DNA of 64,000 nucleotides from the NCBI GenBank assembly GCA_946902875.1, contig OX336343.1, positions 5,135,754 to 5,199,753 on the forward strand. The letters run 5' to 3'. Below, in pieces: positions 14,901 through 25,247 of this stretch (positions are counted from its first letter, which is position 1; each line of letters opens with the position of its first letter). This DNA is from Nematopogon swammerdamellus (Eukaryota > Arthropoda > Insecta > Lepidoptera > Adelidae). The notes beneath the pieces are model-generated. The model saw only the letters and a program-made list of their open reading frames with translations, was not told where the DNA came from and searched no databases. The translations under genes and the position numbers were made by a program.

Positions 14901-17419
14901 CTGCTAAATGAATTATCAATAAACAATAATACATAGAGATTATTGTGAGAATTTGGAATAAGCATAATAGATTTGTTCCAAGAGTTTTATCTGCTATTCA
15001 CTGTGTAGGTGTAGCGCAGCGTGTAATCTAGAGTTCGCGGGTTCGACTCCCTGTTTTATCTGGGAGGCGGACATTGTTCTTTCAACAGTTTAAATACCAA
15101 TGTTCAATGTTCAGCTTTAATTTTATTACAATGCTGATATTGTCCACTTACTTACATAATCTAACCTCTAATGAGTAGGCACTGATTACATATTATTATT
15201 ATTTATTCGTTAATTTTTTTTTTATATTAATTTTACATAAAAAACTTAAATCTAAAATTAATATAAAATAACAAAATGGAATTTCCACCACTGGCGGCAG
15301 AGCGAACATAATTTTATATATTTTTTATTTCACGTTTTTAAAATATATTATATTAATTTTACATACATTTTACAAAAAGTAATAAAAATACACAAAATTA
15401 ATATAAAATCTAAATAAAAACGGTAATTTACGCCGGCGGCGGGAGGCAAGCCTCCAAGCACGCCGGCGGGTGCAGGCCGTGGCTACGGAGTTCTCCGAGA
15501 CGACGCGAGGCAAGCTACGAGCGATAGGTGGTGGTACTAGACACGTAGGCCACCACCACCCCCATCTCGGAGAGCTCCGTATCCACTTACTGCGGAGCGA
15601 CGACACGCAGCACTTTAAGTGAACTTGTTCATCGTGCGCGCGCCGCGAGGGTGTTGCACTATGGCACCGGCAGCGGGGGCTGTAAGTGGGGTACGGGACC
15701 CCGACGGCCCCAAGTCGGCCGGTGCCGGACACGGTCCCCGTCGTGGATGTGGCGAGGGCAGTGTCGACGGTCCGCCGTCCTCTTTTGAAGGCGAGCTGGA
15801 CGTGGATAGTGGGCGTGCAGGAGTGGAAGAAGATGCAGGTCTCAGTTTAAGAAGCGGCGGGCACGGCGACTCAGTCGCCGGTGTAGGGGAAGAGGGCGCG
15901 GTACTGCACGACGAGGTGCTCTGGCGGCGCGCCGGCTGCACTTGGTGGCTGCGCGCTGGCCTGGGACGTCCTCTTCCAGTACTGCGACCAGTTGCCGCTC
16001 CTGTCCGCCGTCGTCTTCCTGCGTTGCTGCTTGCTGAGAGGCTGTGTTGTTCACTCGCTGGCTACGTTGTGGTTGCGATGCCGGGCTCCGGCCTAGGAAC
16101 GTCCGCATGCTGCAGGACCTCGCGTCGCCGTTGCTGATGAGTCCGCGTCAAGCGGAGACCCGGCAGGACGCCTTCGTAGCCTTTTATCTTTATTTCATAG
16201 CGAGAGAGAAAAATTTCACAACCTGTCGGTTTGACAGCTATCTTTTTTTTTTAATTATTATTTTTTATATTATTATTATTATTATATCTTTATTTACACA
16301 TTTACGGTGGCCACCGAAATCCGTTATAATGATTGTGCATAAACTGAGCAATATAAAACTGTTTTCAGTATCTTAGAATATCATAATCAAAATCAACTAC
16401 AGCTTTATGGCTTGTTTTTTCCAGTTATGGCTTTGTTTAAGAGATATATATTATTTACTTGAGTGGCAGCACCGTCGCCTGTCATTTTGCACGACACGCT
16501 CTTAATCGAAAACATTGTTAGGCATATTTTAAAAATATATGTTTTGTGAAAAAAAATGCACATTCTAAATTGAAATGTCGTTGATGTCTTAATTGGACAG
16601 CTTTAGTCGTGGTTGTTTGTCCAGTTATGTGTCTCGATGTTGCGAGCCAAGCGTGCGGCCCCTCGTGAGTAATCTGCCACACAACATTTGACAATCTTGT
16701 CTCCTCTGTAATCATATTGACAGTAATAAAAAAACCAGCCAAGTGTGAGTCGAACTCGCGCATCGAGGTTTCCGTACCACAAAATAAAAATATTGAAAAA
16801 AAACATGTTTCTTATATGGGAACCCCTTAATTTTTTACTTTTAATTTTTTGTTATATCCGCCATAATAACACATATTCTGTGAAAATTTCAACCGGCTAC
16901 CTATTACTGTTCTAAAGATACAGCAGTAGGACAGACAGACAGTCAGACAGACAGTCAGTCAGACAGACAGACAGACAGACGGCGTAGGCTTAGTAATAGG
17001 CAGATAGACAGACAGACGGCGTAGGCTTAGTAATAGGCTTCCGTACGGGTTGTGGTTGTTGTTGTTTTGGTTTGGGGTTCGCTCTAGGCCTGCAAACTAA
17101 TCCCGCTTGGTTGGGGACCTTCGTGCAAAACCCCGCAGTCTCCAGCTACCCCGGCCAGCCTATGTCTTCCATGAAAGCCACAAGTCGACCAGGGTGTCTG
17201 CAGGCCGCTTATCCCTTAGTCGCCTTTTACGACATGCACTGGGAGATATGCAGTGGGACTATTCTTATTAAGTACCGACCCCACACAGTACGGGATATGT
17301 AAACCTAAAAACAAAACGTAAAATAAAAATTACAATCTTCAATTTAATGTTACAGGTTCCAGTCGCTGACACTGTGCCACGTCCCCGAACACAGCATCCA
17401 AATCTACGAGTTCAGATGA
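8919..17419 (+). CDS. Gid4: GID4 / Vid24 homologue, substrate receptor of the GID/CTLH E3 ubiquitin ligase
   Basis: Four coding exons: 8919-9065, 12731-12898, 13726-13958 and 17356-17419. All introns are GT-AG and the frames join without a break into 203 residues. Landmarks are [106 protein letters not shown] and the C-terminal [13 protein letters not shown], nearly the vertebrate GID4 sequence as I remember it. The Vid24 beta-barrel binds Pro/N-degron proteins and presents them to the CTLH ligase. The long N-terminal extension of human GID4 is absent. The chosen ATG gives MPVR, which matches an internal Met of human GID4. Intron 3 (3.4 kb) holds repeats and a GC-rich island. A 66-bp triplication spans the exon 3 donor. 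The gene is head-to-head with PKN, about 4 kb apart. Confidence 0.97.
9130..9189. repeat. 60-bp hairpin just inside GID4 intron 1
   Basis: CAGTTTCCACCGGATCACGG is repeated in inverted orientation with two mismatches over 28-bp arms and a 4-base loop. It lies 64 bases after the exon 1 donor. It could be a minimal MITE or a structured element in the pre-mRNA. Confidence 0.7.
9190..10130. other. GID4 intron 1, no recognised feature
   Basis: AT-rich intronic sequence with a CpG-rich patch near 9490-9560. No exon-like open frame or transposon end was recognised. Confidence 0.5.
10137..10511 (+). repeat. tRNA-headed SINE family S1, copy 2 (nearly full length)
   Basis: The A box region GGTGGCCGAATGGTTTGGGC and B box GAGGTTCCAATCC are followed by the same body as the copy at 6851. 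It ends CTATACCGGATTAC plus an A-rich tail. It lies in GID4 intron 1, in the sense direction. Confidence 0.75.
11101..11482 (+). repeat. tRNA-headed SINE family S1, copy 3 (5'-truncated)
   Basis: It starts within the tRNA-like head (GGCATCGGCTTCTCATGCG) with a clean B box GGTTCGAATCC. It continues through the shared body to AGAGGATTACATAAG. Confidence 0.7.
11485..11735 (+). repeat. Repeat family S3 fragment (CCCCATGCATGG ... TTACCCTGATT)
   Basis: It shares GGGTCAAGATGCCGTGCTAA, CAGCTGGTGGGTCTTCGTGC and CTCTGCTTACCCTGATTTG with the copies at 62500-62870, 54285-54480 and (reverse) 29226-29560. Other pieces are at 17055-17305, 22035-22130, 30545-30640 and 39540-39630. Probably a retroposon 3' region. 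Confidence 0.6.
11740..12158. other. GID4 intron 1, unassigned
   Basis: Unique-looking AT-rich sequence between a repeat fragment and a MITE. No feature was recognised. Confidence 0.4.
12161..12434. mobile_element. MITE with CACGGTGTTGCA termini and TATA flanks
   Basis: The ends are CACGGTGTTGCA and its complement TGCAACACCGTG, bordered on both sides by TATA. The interior is AT-rich with CCCCC-containing sub-terminal sequence. Relatives with the same style of terminus (CA[C/G]GGTGTT) are at 38029-38510, 41624-42075 and 49186-49288. TA/TATA flanks fit Tc1/mariner-like insertion. Confidence 0.7.
13105..13520 (-). repeat. Composite SINE family S2 (tRNA-like plus 5S-like head), GID4 intron 2
   Basis: On the minus strand it reads from TCGGTAGCTCAGTGG through CGACCGTTGGAGGCCGACC and the GGTGGTAGGATTTAACCCG body to the GGTGATATGGGCTGAC-like 3' part. 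It is diverged. The full-length reference copy is at 20653-21003. Confidence 0.65.
13933..14095 (+). repeat. 66-bp tandem repeat (about 2.5 copies) across the GID4 exon 3 / intron 3 boundary
   Basis: Units start at 13933, 13999 and 14065 (the last is partial). Each contains TTCTACTATCACCGG, the exon 3 end GAATG and a 5' splice site: GTAAGA, GTAAAA and GTAAAG in order. The first unit is the coding one. Reading into the second unit meets the TAA inside the first donor, so the downstream donors are decoys or cryptic sites. Confidence 0.9.
14100..15415. other. GID4 intron 3, 5' part
   Basis: Mostly AT-rich. A GGGGCCGGCTGG / CCAGCCGGCC inverted repeat lies near 14690-14745. A tRNA-like fragment with a GGGTTCGACTCCC B box lies near 15005-15070. 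Otherwise no feature was recognised. Confidence 0.4.
15420..16190. other. GC-rich island in GID4 intron 3 with open frames, unidentified
   Basis: A sharply GC-rich block inside an AT-rich intron. It is open for 172 codons on the plus strand (15619-16137) and for over 100 on the minus. The translations are Ala/Gly/Arg-rich and match no family I know. It contains CTCGGAGAGCTCCG-type palindromes. It may be the 5' region of a decayed retrotransposon, or a lineage-specific exon. It is followed at 16290-16510 by a repeat shared with 23334-23660. Confidence 0.35.
16290..16510 (+). repeat. Interspersed repeat related to the foldback at 23334-23600
   Basis: It shares ACGGTGGCCACCGAAATCCG, TCAACTACAGCTTTATGGC and GCAGCACCGTCGCCTGTCAT with 23460-23660. 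It is a single-arm version of that palindromic element. Confidence 0.65.
16735..17045 (-). repeat. Interspersed repeat family S5 (GTTCCGTA ... ACTTGGC) with (CAGA)n
   Basis: Minus-strand copy of a family whose plus form runs from AGGGTTCCGTA, through GAACCGTAATAGGTAGCC and TTTTCACAGAATATGTGTTA, to CGAGTTCGACTCGCACTTGG. A (CAGA)n/(CAGT)n microsatellite lies at 16930-17010. Other copies: 18845-19320 (inside a hAT), 37955-38560, 41145-41300, 48183-48480, 52325-52595, 55207-55450 and 58930-59455. Confidence 0.6.
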
Positions 17420-18008
17420 AAGGGCTCACGCAGACGGAGGGATATACAAATTATAATATCTTTGTACTTATCTTACGATGATCCATCCTTTTCATACACA
17501 TTTGGTTTATATAGAACAACATCATCACAAAAATACTCATTACATGTAAACCGATTTCACTTAGTTTACTTGGCCTATTACTTTTGTCAGTGCACGTGTA
17601 TATGCCTAGTCTACACGAGGTTAGTATCTGTCGCTCGCACTTGTGCCCGCGTGTAAACAAGGCGTTAAAGCAAGTTAAACTGACAGGTGCAAGTGAACAG
17701 GAGGCCCACTTATCAAGCGGCAAGCAGCTACTTTCACCACAATTTAACTAAACACTAGTCGTTTTCCGAGTAGTGTGGGCAGCTAAGGCGAGTGTTTAGT
17801 GACAAATTGTTGGTCCATTCCGACCTGATATACATACATACATACATAGCGTCACGCCTGTTTCCCGTTGGGGTAGGCAGAGACGACGGATCTTGACACA
17901 CCTCTGCCGCCTCTTCCACTCTCACAATGTTCTTCATGCATGCTCGTCGGTTACGGGTACTGCGCACTTGATTCTGACGATTCTGTATTAAATTTCTCCA
18001 AGACCAAT
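17420..18008. other. GID4 3' flank
   Basis: It covers the presumed 3' UTR and beyond. No clear AATAAA lies close to the stop. A CATA-repeat plus CGTCACGCCTGTTTCCC segment at 17830-17960 recurs at 54535-54690, so it is a dispersed repeat. Otherwise no gene. Confidence 0.4.
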
Positions 18009-18016
18009 GTGTAAAC

Positions 18017-19404
18017 CAGCGGTTCCCAAATAGTGGTACGCGTACCCCGAGGGGTACGTAGGCTCAAGAGAAGGGGTACGCGTGGGCCCACTTGACTACA
18101 ATCTTAAGTAAAGAGAAAGGTGCCCACATATCTCATTAGTGAAAATTATCTCCACTGGTGAATGGTTGATCGGGACCTATTTCGTAGTAAAAATAACGAT
18201 CATATGAAAGAGCAATGGCGAACTACCATACATGAAAATAGTTGACATTATTTGGCATCGTCTAGAAATAAAAAATATATGATTAGGTTCTGTTAAAGCC
18301 TCTTAAAATTGGTGTATTTTTTTTTTTGCCGAACGAAGCCACAAAAATTTATTAAGGTTTTTTTTAGATTACATATAGACATGTTTGGTTCTATTTATAG
18401 AAAAAGAACTCTTATTTCCAATGAAATAACACTCAATATAGGTCCCCATAGGCAAAGTTGATAAGACATAATAAAGTAAACCACTGCCCCAGCGCAAAAA
18501 AAAAGGGCAAAGATACACGCAGATAGAAGTATTTTTTTGCGATCGGATGCGTTCCGATACTGACACCATATTTGGTGTCTAGAGAAAGAGAATTTCGTGG
18601 AGTCGAATCGTGTCCTTGACATCAATAAGGGGAAATGTTGCCTAGATGAGCAATCGCCCATTTTGTGCGAAACTATTAGAAGTCAATAATGCTTCTTAAA
18701 AATAAGAATATATTTCATGTGGCTTTTATAAATCCAAGCGATTATTGCTAAAAACTAAGAAAATTATTCTAAGCAGATTTACTAATGTCGTGTTTATAGA
18801 CGCTAACAAACAAAGTCAAATATTATTTCGCCATTGCTCTTTTTTACGTTTTCGTATCCCGTACGGAAGCCTCCGCCGTCCGTCCGTCTGTCCGAGGGCT
18901 GTATCTCTTGAACCGTAATAGGTAGCCGGTTGAAATTTTCACAGAATATGTGTTACTATGGCGGATATAACAATAAATAAGAAAATGTTCAAAATAAAGA
19001 GGAGCTCCTATACAACAAACGTCCGAAAAATCGATTAGTCACACTATTGAATAATAGATGGCGCCACAGGCTTTTATACATTGCATTGTTGAAAGACAAA
19101 AGATAGCCGCTCAATTGCCAACGACCTCATTGAGGTGCTGTCATTTTCCCACCGTCAATTGCCATCGACCTCATTGAGGCTTCTCTCCGATCGTCCTACA
19201 TATCTTCCAAATTAAAATTCAAAGACCATGCCACCTGAGCGGATCGGCAGATATTATTGATAGCGGATAGATACGGAAACCTCCGTGCGCGAGTAAAACT
19301 CGCATTTGACAGATTATTTTTTATTTAAACATTTTGCTCAGGGATACTTTGTTTTCAGAAAATTCGCTAAGGGGTACCGATTGAAATATAATTGGGAACC
19401 GCTG
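18017..19404. mobile_element. hAT-superfamily non-autonomous element, 1388 bp, perfect 8-bp TSD
   Basis: The termini are CAGCGGTTCCCAA and TTGGGAACCGCTG. Both sides are flanked by GTGTAAAC (18009-18016 and 19405-19412), the 8-bp duplication diagnostic of hAT insertion. No intact transposase is visible. Repeat family S5 (18845-19320) is nested inside. Isolated right ends of the same family (TTGGGAACCGCTG) occur at 27897-27912 and 42390-42405. Confidence 0.92.
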
Positions 19405-19708
19405 GTGTAAACGATTACTTCTCACTTGTCTCTAAAGCTTAGTACTAATGTCAATGGACTAAGCTCGTGTAAGCTAGGTGTAAATGCGCATAACAACGAA
19501 CTTACGCCGACCACTGTATCGATGTATCAAAATTTCGCAATTAATGCCATTTATTGTAAATAAAGCACGCATAGCATGTTTATATCGTCTTAAGAATTTA
19601 CCCATGTTCCGAATTGTGAATACAGCAATGAGAGCGAGAGTGTACAGACGACAGCACTAATTTCTCACACTTCAGGAACCCTGTTAAAATAAAATATTTG
19701 ATTATTTG

Positions 19709-20291
19709 TAGGGATGTAACGATACATGAATTTGCCGATACGATACCGATACTGATTTTTGTAGTAAATAATCGGCGATGCCGATACCGATACTGATATT
19801 GATGGTTTAGTAGATAATAAATAAAATAATGAAATAAATAATGAAGGATATACCTCGAGCGTCTGTATGTCTTTATTATGCATAATACTTACCTATATTT
19901 AACAGAGACTTAACCTTGGGATGGAAAGTGTAAAAAAAAAAGTAAATAAAAATGTCAATCAAAATTCAAAGAAAATATTTATAATAATTATGAACGAATT
20001 ATTATCAAGCAATCAAAGTGTTAATTAAGAAAGTAATTAAGTCATTATTCATTACAAATAGTAATATTAAAAAACAAATGACAAAGAGTTTTTTTTTCAC
20101 AAACAAGAGTTATAAATGTCTGGTACAAGCTTCCACATGAAATAGTCTGCTTAACCTCTGCGACGGAGCGGCAATGTCGCGTGCGCGTCGTTTCGTGGCT
20201 TTTCGAATAGTTTGATATCGGCTTGTATGTATCGGCGATACCGATATATCGGCCTAGCCGATATATCGGTATCGGTATCGTTACATCCCTA
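19709..20291. mobile_element. Second hAT-type non-autonomous element, 583 bp, perfect 8-bp TSD
   Basis: The 17-bp terminal inverted repeat TAGGGATGTAACGATAC is flanked by ATTATTTG on both sides (19701-19708 and 20292-20299). The sub-terminal regions are built of repeated CGATAC/TATCGG motifs. No transposase frame. It belongs to a different family from the neighbour at 18017. Confidence 0.92.
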
Positions 20292-20299
20292 ATTATTTG

Positions 20300-20652
20300 T
20301 ATAATTTTGTAGGGGTAATGCGTGAATGTTAATTTGTTGACAAGGTTCCAAAAATGTGAGAAATGAGAGCAGTTGTGTGTACATGGAATTTCTACCATAA
20401 GCACATCGTAGTCAACAGGCATTCATCAGAACAAAATGTGTAAAAAAAAACATTTTATACATGACCTTTACATGTGGGTTCGCGAGGAGTGGTGTTATTG
20501 GCTGTGTCTGATCTCCCATTGAACTTTTGGGTACAGCCACGCATGCCGGCTGTTTATGCAAAAAAAAAATAAAAAAAAATGCTTTATGTATTACATTTTT
20601 ATTTTTTATTTTCCATCACTAACAGTTTTGGTTGAAATGTTTTATACAGAAT
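20300..20652. other. Intergenic, unassigned
   Basis: AT-rich sequence with poly(A) tracts near 20560. No gene or recognisable element. Confidence 0.4.
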
Positions 20653-21003
20653 GTCAGCCTCGGTAGCTCAGTGGTGCGGTCGGTCGACTGTTGTTAAGCA
20701 ACCCTGTGCTCTACCGTCGGAGGCTGACCGTAGTTCGGATTCCACATAAAACTGTAGGTTCCTTCCCTTCTTACCTTACTAGGTGGTAGGGTTTATCCCG
20801 GCCGGGTTGGTACCACCGCACTGAGCAAAACGTCGGTCGAAACGGCTATGTAAATAGTTCGTGTTTTCCGTCCAGTTCAGTGTGGCCGACATGAAATGAA
20901 GGGAAGCACTGACATGGCACCTAGTTCACCCGATGTTATGGGCTGACATCACGGATGTTGTAGGTGATGTAGACAACCGTGTCAGTTTCAATAAAAAAAA
21001 AAA
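20653..21003 (+). repeat. Composite SINE family S2, full-length copy
   Basis: The head CTCGGTAGCTCAGTGG matches a tRNA A box. It is followed by a degenerate 5S-like stretch (TTGTTAAGCAACCC) and GGAGGCTGACCGTAGTTCGG. The body contains CTAGGTGGTAGGGTTTATCC, AAACGTCGGTCGAAACGGC and GACATCACGGATGTTGTAGG, with a poly(A) tail. A second, more diverged partial copy follows directly at 21004-21250. Confidence 0.8.
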
Positions 21004-21809
21004 ACTTTGGGATGGGTGAGCGACCCACCGCTGCTGTTCGTGGCGGTTCGGAGTCCACGTTAAAAGTGTCGCCTCCATTCCTTACCTTAATAGGCGGTAG
21101 GATTTAACCCATCCCGATTGGTACGACACCGAATCAAGGTCAGTCCGAACTGCTATGGATATAGTTTGTGCCGGCACAGCCTAAGGGAAGCACTGACATG
21201 GCACCAAGTTCACCAAGGTGTGATATGTGGTCCACCATATCAGGTTCAGAAACAACAAAATATGGCTGTGAAGAATTACCGATTAGAAATGTGTTGTGTC
21301 GACCGTGCGCTGTGTGTGTGTGTGTGTATATCAGGTCGGAATGGATCAACCATTTGTCACTAAAGACTTGCCTGCAAAATGAAGAAGAAAAAAAAATTTT
21401 CTGATACATTATTTTTTTATTTAAAACAATGGCTATTAGAATGAGCGCTTTGCGTCTGTAGTGTTTCACGGATCATATACTTAAGCCTTTTTTTATACAA
21501 ACAATATAAAATGTCTAAATTAAAGCTTTATTTATAAAGAAAAAAATTTCACATGAAAAAATTATTATGTTCACAATAAGTGTTAAGGTTTTTTATAAAT
21601 AAATTAAATATTAAAAAAAACCCTCAGTGGGCTGGTAGAAAATTTTGTTCAAATGGCTGACTAGGTAAAGTGATGAAAGATGAAGCGCTAGCAAATTACT
21701 GAAAAAAAAATGATGCTTTGAATTTTTTTTATGACTCTGAAACGGCTGTCTACTAGACCTACTCCACTCCACCCGTGATGTCTGTCCATTTTTTTTAAAT
21801 TTTTTTTTT

Positions 21810-22045
21810 TATTGAAACTGACTCGGTTGGCCACATCACCTACAACATCCGTAATGTCAGCCCATAACACCGGGTGAACTTGGTGCCACGTCAGTGTATC
21901 CCTTCGGTCGTGCCGGCTACACTGAACTGGACGGAAAACACAAACTATTTACATAGCCGTTTCGACCGACGTTTCATTCAGTGCAGTGGTATCAACCCGG
22001 GCGGGTTAAACCCTACCACCTAGTAATATAAGAAGGCAGTCATAT
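21810..22045 (-). repeat. Composite SINE family S2, partial
   Basis: Reverse copy holding the 3' body (CACATCACCTACAACATCCG, GACGTTTCATTCAGTGC) without the head. It abuts a family S3 piece at 22035-22130. Confidence 0.65.
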
Positions 22046-22530
22046 CCCTTAGTCGCCTTTTACGACATACACGGGGAGAGATGCAGTGGGGCTATTCTTT
22101 TAAAGTACCGGCCCCACACAGTACACATAAGCTTAGTGAACTAAGTGCCATGTCAGTGCTTTCTTTCGGACGGAATCTAAGATTGAAATCAAACAAGCTG
22201 TAACTCAGTATATGCATACATGCATACATACATACCCACGCTGTGTCCAAGGTAAGTAGTTTCAATGCATATAATATAGCATAACTTGTGAACTCAAGTC
22301 GACAGTGAAGTGTTTCGTAGGAAAATCAATTTGTAAACTACATACATACCGCGCGCATACATGTTTACAGAAATACATGTGAAGTGTTCAATTCTTTCGA
22401 TAGAATATTTCATACACATTACACATGGTGTTGCCTTTCATAAATAGGTACCTAGGTTTTATTTTAGCATTTGATACTGTACAAGAAACTGAATTGCTTC
22501 ACCTTGAGGGTACCATATTATAACATTTTT

Positions 22531-22690
22531 TTTTTTATGGAAACTGACACGGTTGGCTACATCACCTACAAAATCCGTGATGTCAGCCCATAACACCGGG
22601 TAAACTAGGTGCCATGTCAGTGCTTCGCTTCATTTCATGTCGGCTACACTGAACTGGACGGAAAACACGAATTTTCACGATCAATATTCA
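22531..22690 (-). repeat. Composite SINE family S2, 3' fragment
   Basis: GGAAACTGACACGGTTGGC through GAACTGGACGGAAAACACG, the 3' third of the family. Confidence 0.6.
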
Positions 22691-22699
22691 TTTCGACCT

Positions 22700-23140
22700 A
22701 CGAGTTATATTGATAAAATAGTATTTTATTAGTTTTTTTTACTTTTACATTGTAAATAACGTTATTTATAGTTGATTTGAAATATAATACATTTTCCCCA
22801 ATGTTTATCCCAAAACAAAAAACTCAGTAGATAGTAAAGTAGTTTTAAAGTAAAAAAAAAACTAAAGTCCATTTAGTGCTTTCGGCTTAAACTCTATTTT
22901 TAAGAGCGTTCCGTGCAAAATGAACTCAAGTAGATAAAAATACTTTATTTAACTTAAAAAACTTAAAAATTTATAACTCAAAAAAATAACACAGTAGGTG
23001 GGCAGTCAAGATTACAATGGAAAGGACTAACAAGAATGGTGTACGAAAAAAAAAAAAATATTAAAATATGTAGATGTAACGCAGGCCCACCTACGCATAA
23101 GCACATTAATGGTGAACATATGGGATAAGTATATCCTGGG
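22700..23140. other. AT-rich intergenic DNA
   Basis: Poly(A)/poly(T)-rich low-complexity sequence. No gene recognised. Confidence 0.4.
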
Positions 23141-23143
23141 GAA

Positions 23144-23317
23144 TCACAGTACCACTGGCCCCTGAGACGTCCCCACGTCCCTAGGCCCGTACTGCCTCCA
23201 GCCCGTCACGTGCTCCGTGTAGATGTCACGGTTCCACTTGATCACGTCGGATACCGCCGCGTTGGCGAAGGCGCGGATGTCCCTCGGCCGCAGACCCAGG
23301 CGAAGCAGCAGCTTTTC
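23144..23317 (-). pseudogene. Orphan C-terminal coding fragment, 57 codons, unidentified
   Basis: On the minus strand a GC-rich block is open for 57 codons and ends in TGA. It includes LRLGLRPRDIRAFANAAVSD and IKWNRDIYTEHVTGWRQYG. Composition and amino-acid mix look like real protein, unlike the flanks. It stops abruptly at its 5' side, where the 23334 foldback begins. An AG (GAAAAG) is present but is a poor acceptor. It could be a last exon or a transposon-protein tail. I do not recognise the family. Confidence 0.4.
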
Positions 23318-23333
23318 ATATAAACTGACTATA

Positions 23334-23600
23334 TTTTAAACAAAGCCATAACTGGAAAAAACAAGCCATGATGCTGTAGTTTATTTTGATTATGATATTC
23401 TAAGATAATGAAAACAGTTTTGTATTGCTCAGTTTATGCACAATCATTATAACGGATTTCGATGGCCACCGTAATCCGTTATTATGTTTATGGATAATCA
23501 GAGCAATACAAAACTGTTTCCAGTATCTTAGAATATCAGAATCAAAATCAACTACAGCTTCATGGCTTGTTTTTTTCAGTTATGGCTTTGTTTAGGAGAT
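23334..23600. mobile_element. Foldback element with about 125-bp arms
   Basis: The left arm (AACAAAGCCATAACTGG, ACAAGCCATGATGCTGTAG) is the reverse complement of the right arm (CTACAGCTTCATGGCTTG, CAGTTATGGCTTTGTTT). The centre is near 23465 (GATGGCCACCGTAATCC). Related single-arm sequence lies at 16290-16510. Confidence 0.8.
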
Positions 23601-24140
23601 ATATATTATTTACTTGAGTGGCAGCACCGTCGCCTGTCATTTTGCACGGAACACTCATAATATAATAACTATGTAGGTATCTTAAACAATAAATAATAGA
23701 GAAAATTAGACAGAAGCGTCTCACAGGCGCGTCGGTCTGATGTGATGCACAAGTAGGAAGGAAATGGCTCCGGAACCCCTCTGTGTGTGAAAAACGTTCT
23801 ATACGTGAATAACTTTTTTCTAGATTTGTAAGGAACTGTGGGTAAAAAACAATGACGTATCATGTATTCTACTAGACCTCTTACCCGGGCAACAGCCTTC
23901 GCTCCACCGCGGTGGAGTAACCATTACGCGGAGGGACCCTCTTGAGACTAGTAGCTCGCGAGCGACCGAACGCGGCGGACGCGCCGTCCGCGCGCTCGCT
24001 GCCGTCCGTCTGCGGCTCGCATCACGCCAGTCATTATGCCCGGTTGTGTGTTGCGATATTGCAAAAATCATACCAAAAATATTGGGAAAAGTGATGGCAT
24101 CTCATTTCATAGGTAAGTATCACTTCATTGTGATCTTAAT

Positions 24141-24652
24141 ATATAAGGTCTTTCAAAATTAGTTAATAGTACGCTAAGGGGGGGTTCTGCATCATATAGG
24201 GAGTAAAACCTATACAAAATTTTTTGGACCTTGGGCTTTTTTTATGAAAAATGTTTTTTATGTATGAAAATGTATGTATGTAAAAAAATATGTGGTTGAT
24301 TTTTATAGCCTAATCGATTCATTTTCATAACAGTAACAAAAAAGTCTGTAATACCATTTTGATGTAACACGTGTAAGTTGGCAAAAAAATCAAATTCTTT
24401 CTATTCCATACTAATAAAACTAAAATTGTGGTTTTCACAATTTCTGAAAGAAAGAGATCTATGTGTTGGAAGACTTTTTTGTTCCTGGCATGAAACTGAA
24501 ACGATTAAGAAAATAATTTTTTTTTTACATTTTACATTATTATAAATTTTTTTTTGTAAACAAAAATCTTTGTTCCTCAAAAGTGATTTATTTACGATAC
24601 AGAACCCCCCCTTAGCGTACTATTAACTAATTTTGAAAGAACTTATATATAA
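24141..24652. mobile_element. TIR element in the THAP intron, about 47-bp inverted repeats
   Basis: TCTTTCAAAATTAGTTAATA and GTACGCTAAGGGGGGTTCT on the left are mirrored on the right. The termini are TATATAAG-like, so TA target duplication is likely. A relative of one end (GAACACCCCCTTTACG ... CTTATATATA) lies at 32440-32515. Confidence 0.75.
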
Positions 24653-25079
24653 TATCTTGTTTTCCATGTGCTTAGAAATATTTGGTTCAACTGGCCAATT
24701 AGGGCTGTCACAACGCTACTTCAATTTGAAAATTTTGTACATTTTATGTATTGACCTCGCATTGCAATAACATAAGCATTATTTAATTAAACAAATAAAT
24801 TGAACGCGCTCATTAGGGCTGCCACATATGAATGATTAGAAATAGAGTTCTGGGATATAATGTATGAAAGTAAATAAATATGTATTAAACCACGTTAAAA
24901 TATGAGAGTGAATTGACCGCTAATTAGGGTTGTCGCTATTCTTTTAATTTTTTTTAATTAGTAAGTAATTGAGAAATTTTCATAAAAAAAATTTTTTTTA
25001 CATAAATTTTTTTTTTTACATATAGTATGTTATATTTAACATAATGAAAACTTAGTATGTAAGTTATATTTAAAAAAAG

Positions 25080-25247
25080 CTCTGTAAGGTTTCTTACCCG
25101 GTTCTTCCTTATAGATTGCACTACTGAACGGGACATCATAAAAAATGATGACGAACCATACTGAATATGCATATGTCTCAATGAAATATTGTTATTGTTG
25201 TGTGTTCTTTATGGCGAAATAAATATCTGAATCTGAATCTGAATCAA
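25080..25247 (+). mobile_element. Non-LTR retroposon 3' end with (TCTGAA)n tail
   Basis: It runs from AAGGTTTCTTACCCGGTTC to GGCGAAATAAATATCTGAA, then TCTGAATCTGAATC, ending immediately before the THAP exon 2 acceptor CAAG. A reverse copy of the starting motif is at 27111-27134. Confidence 0.55.
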
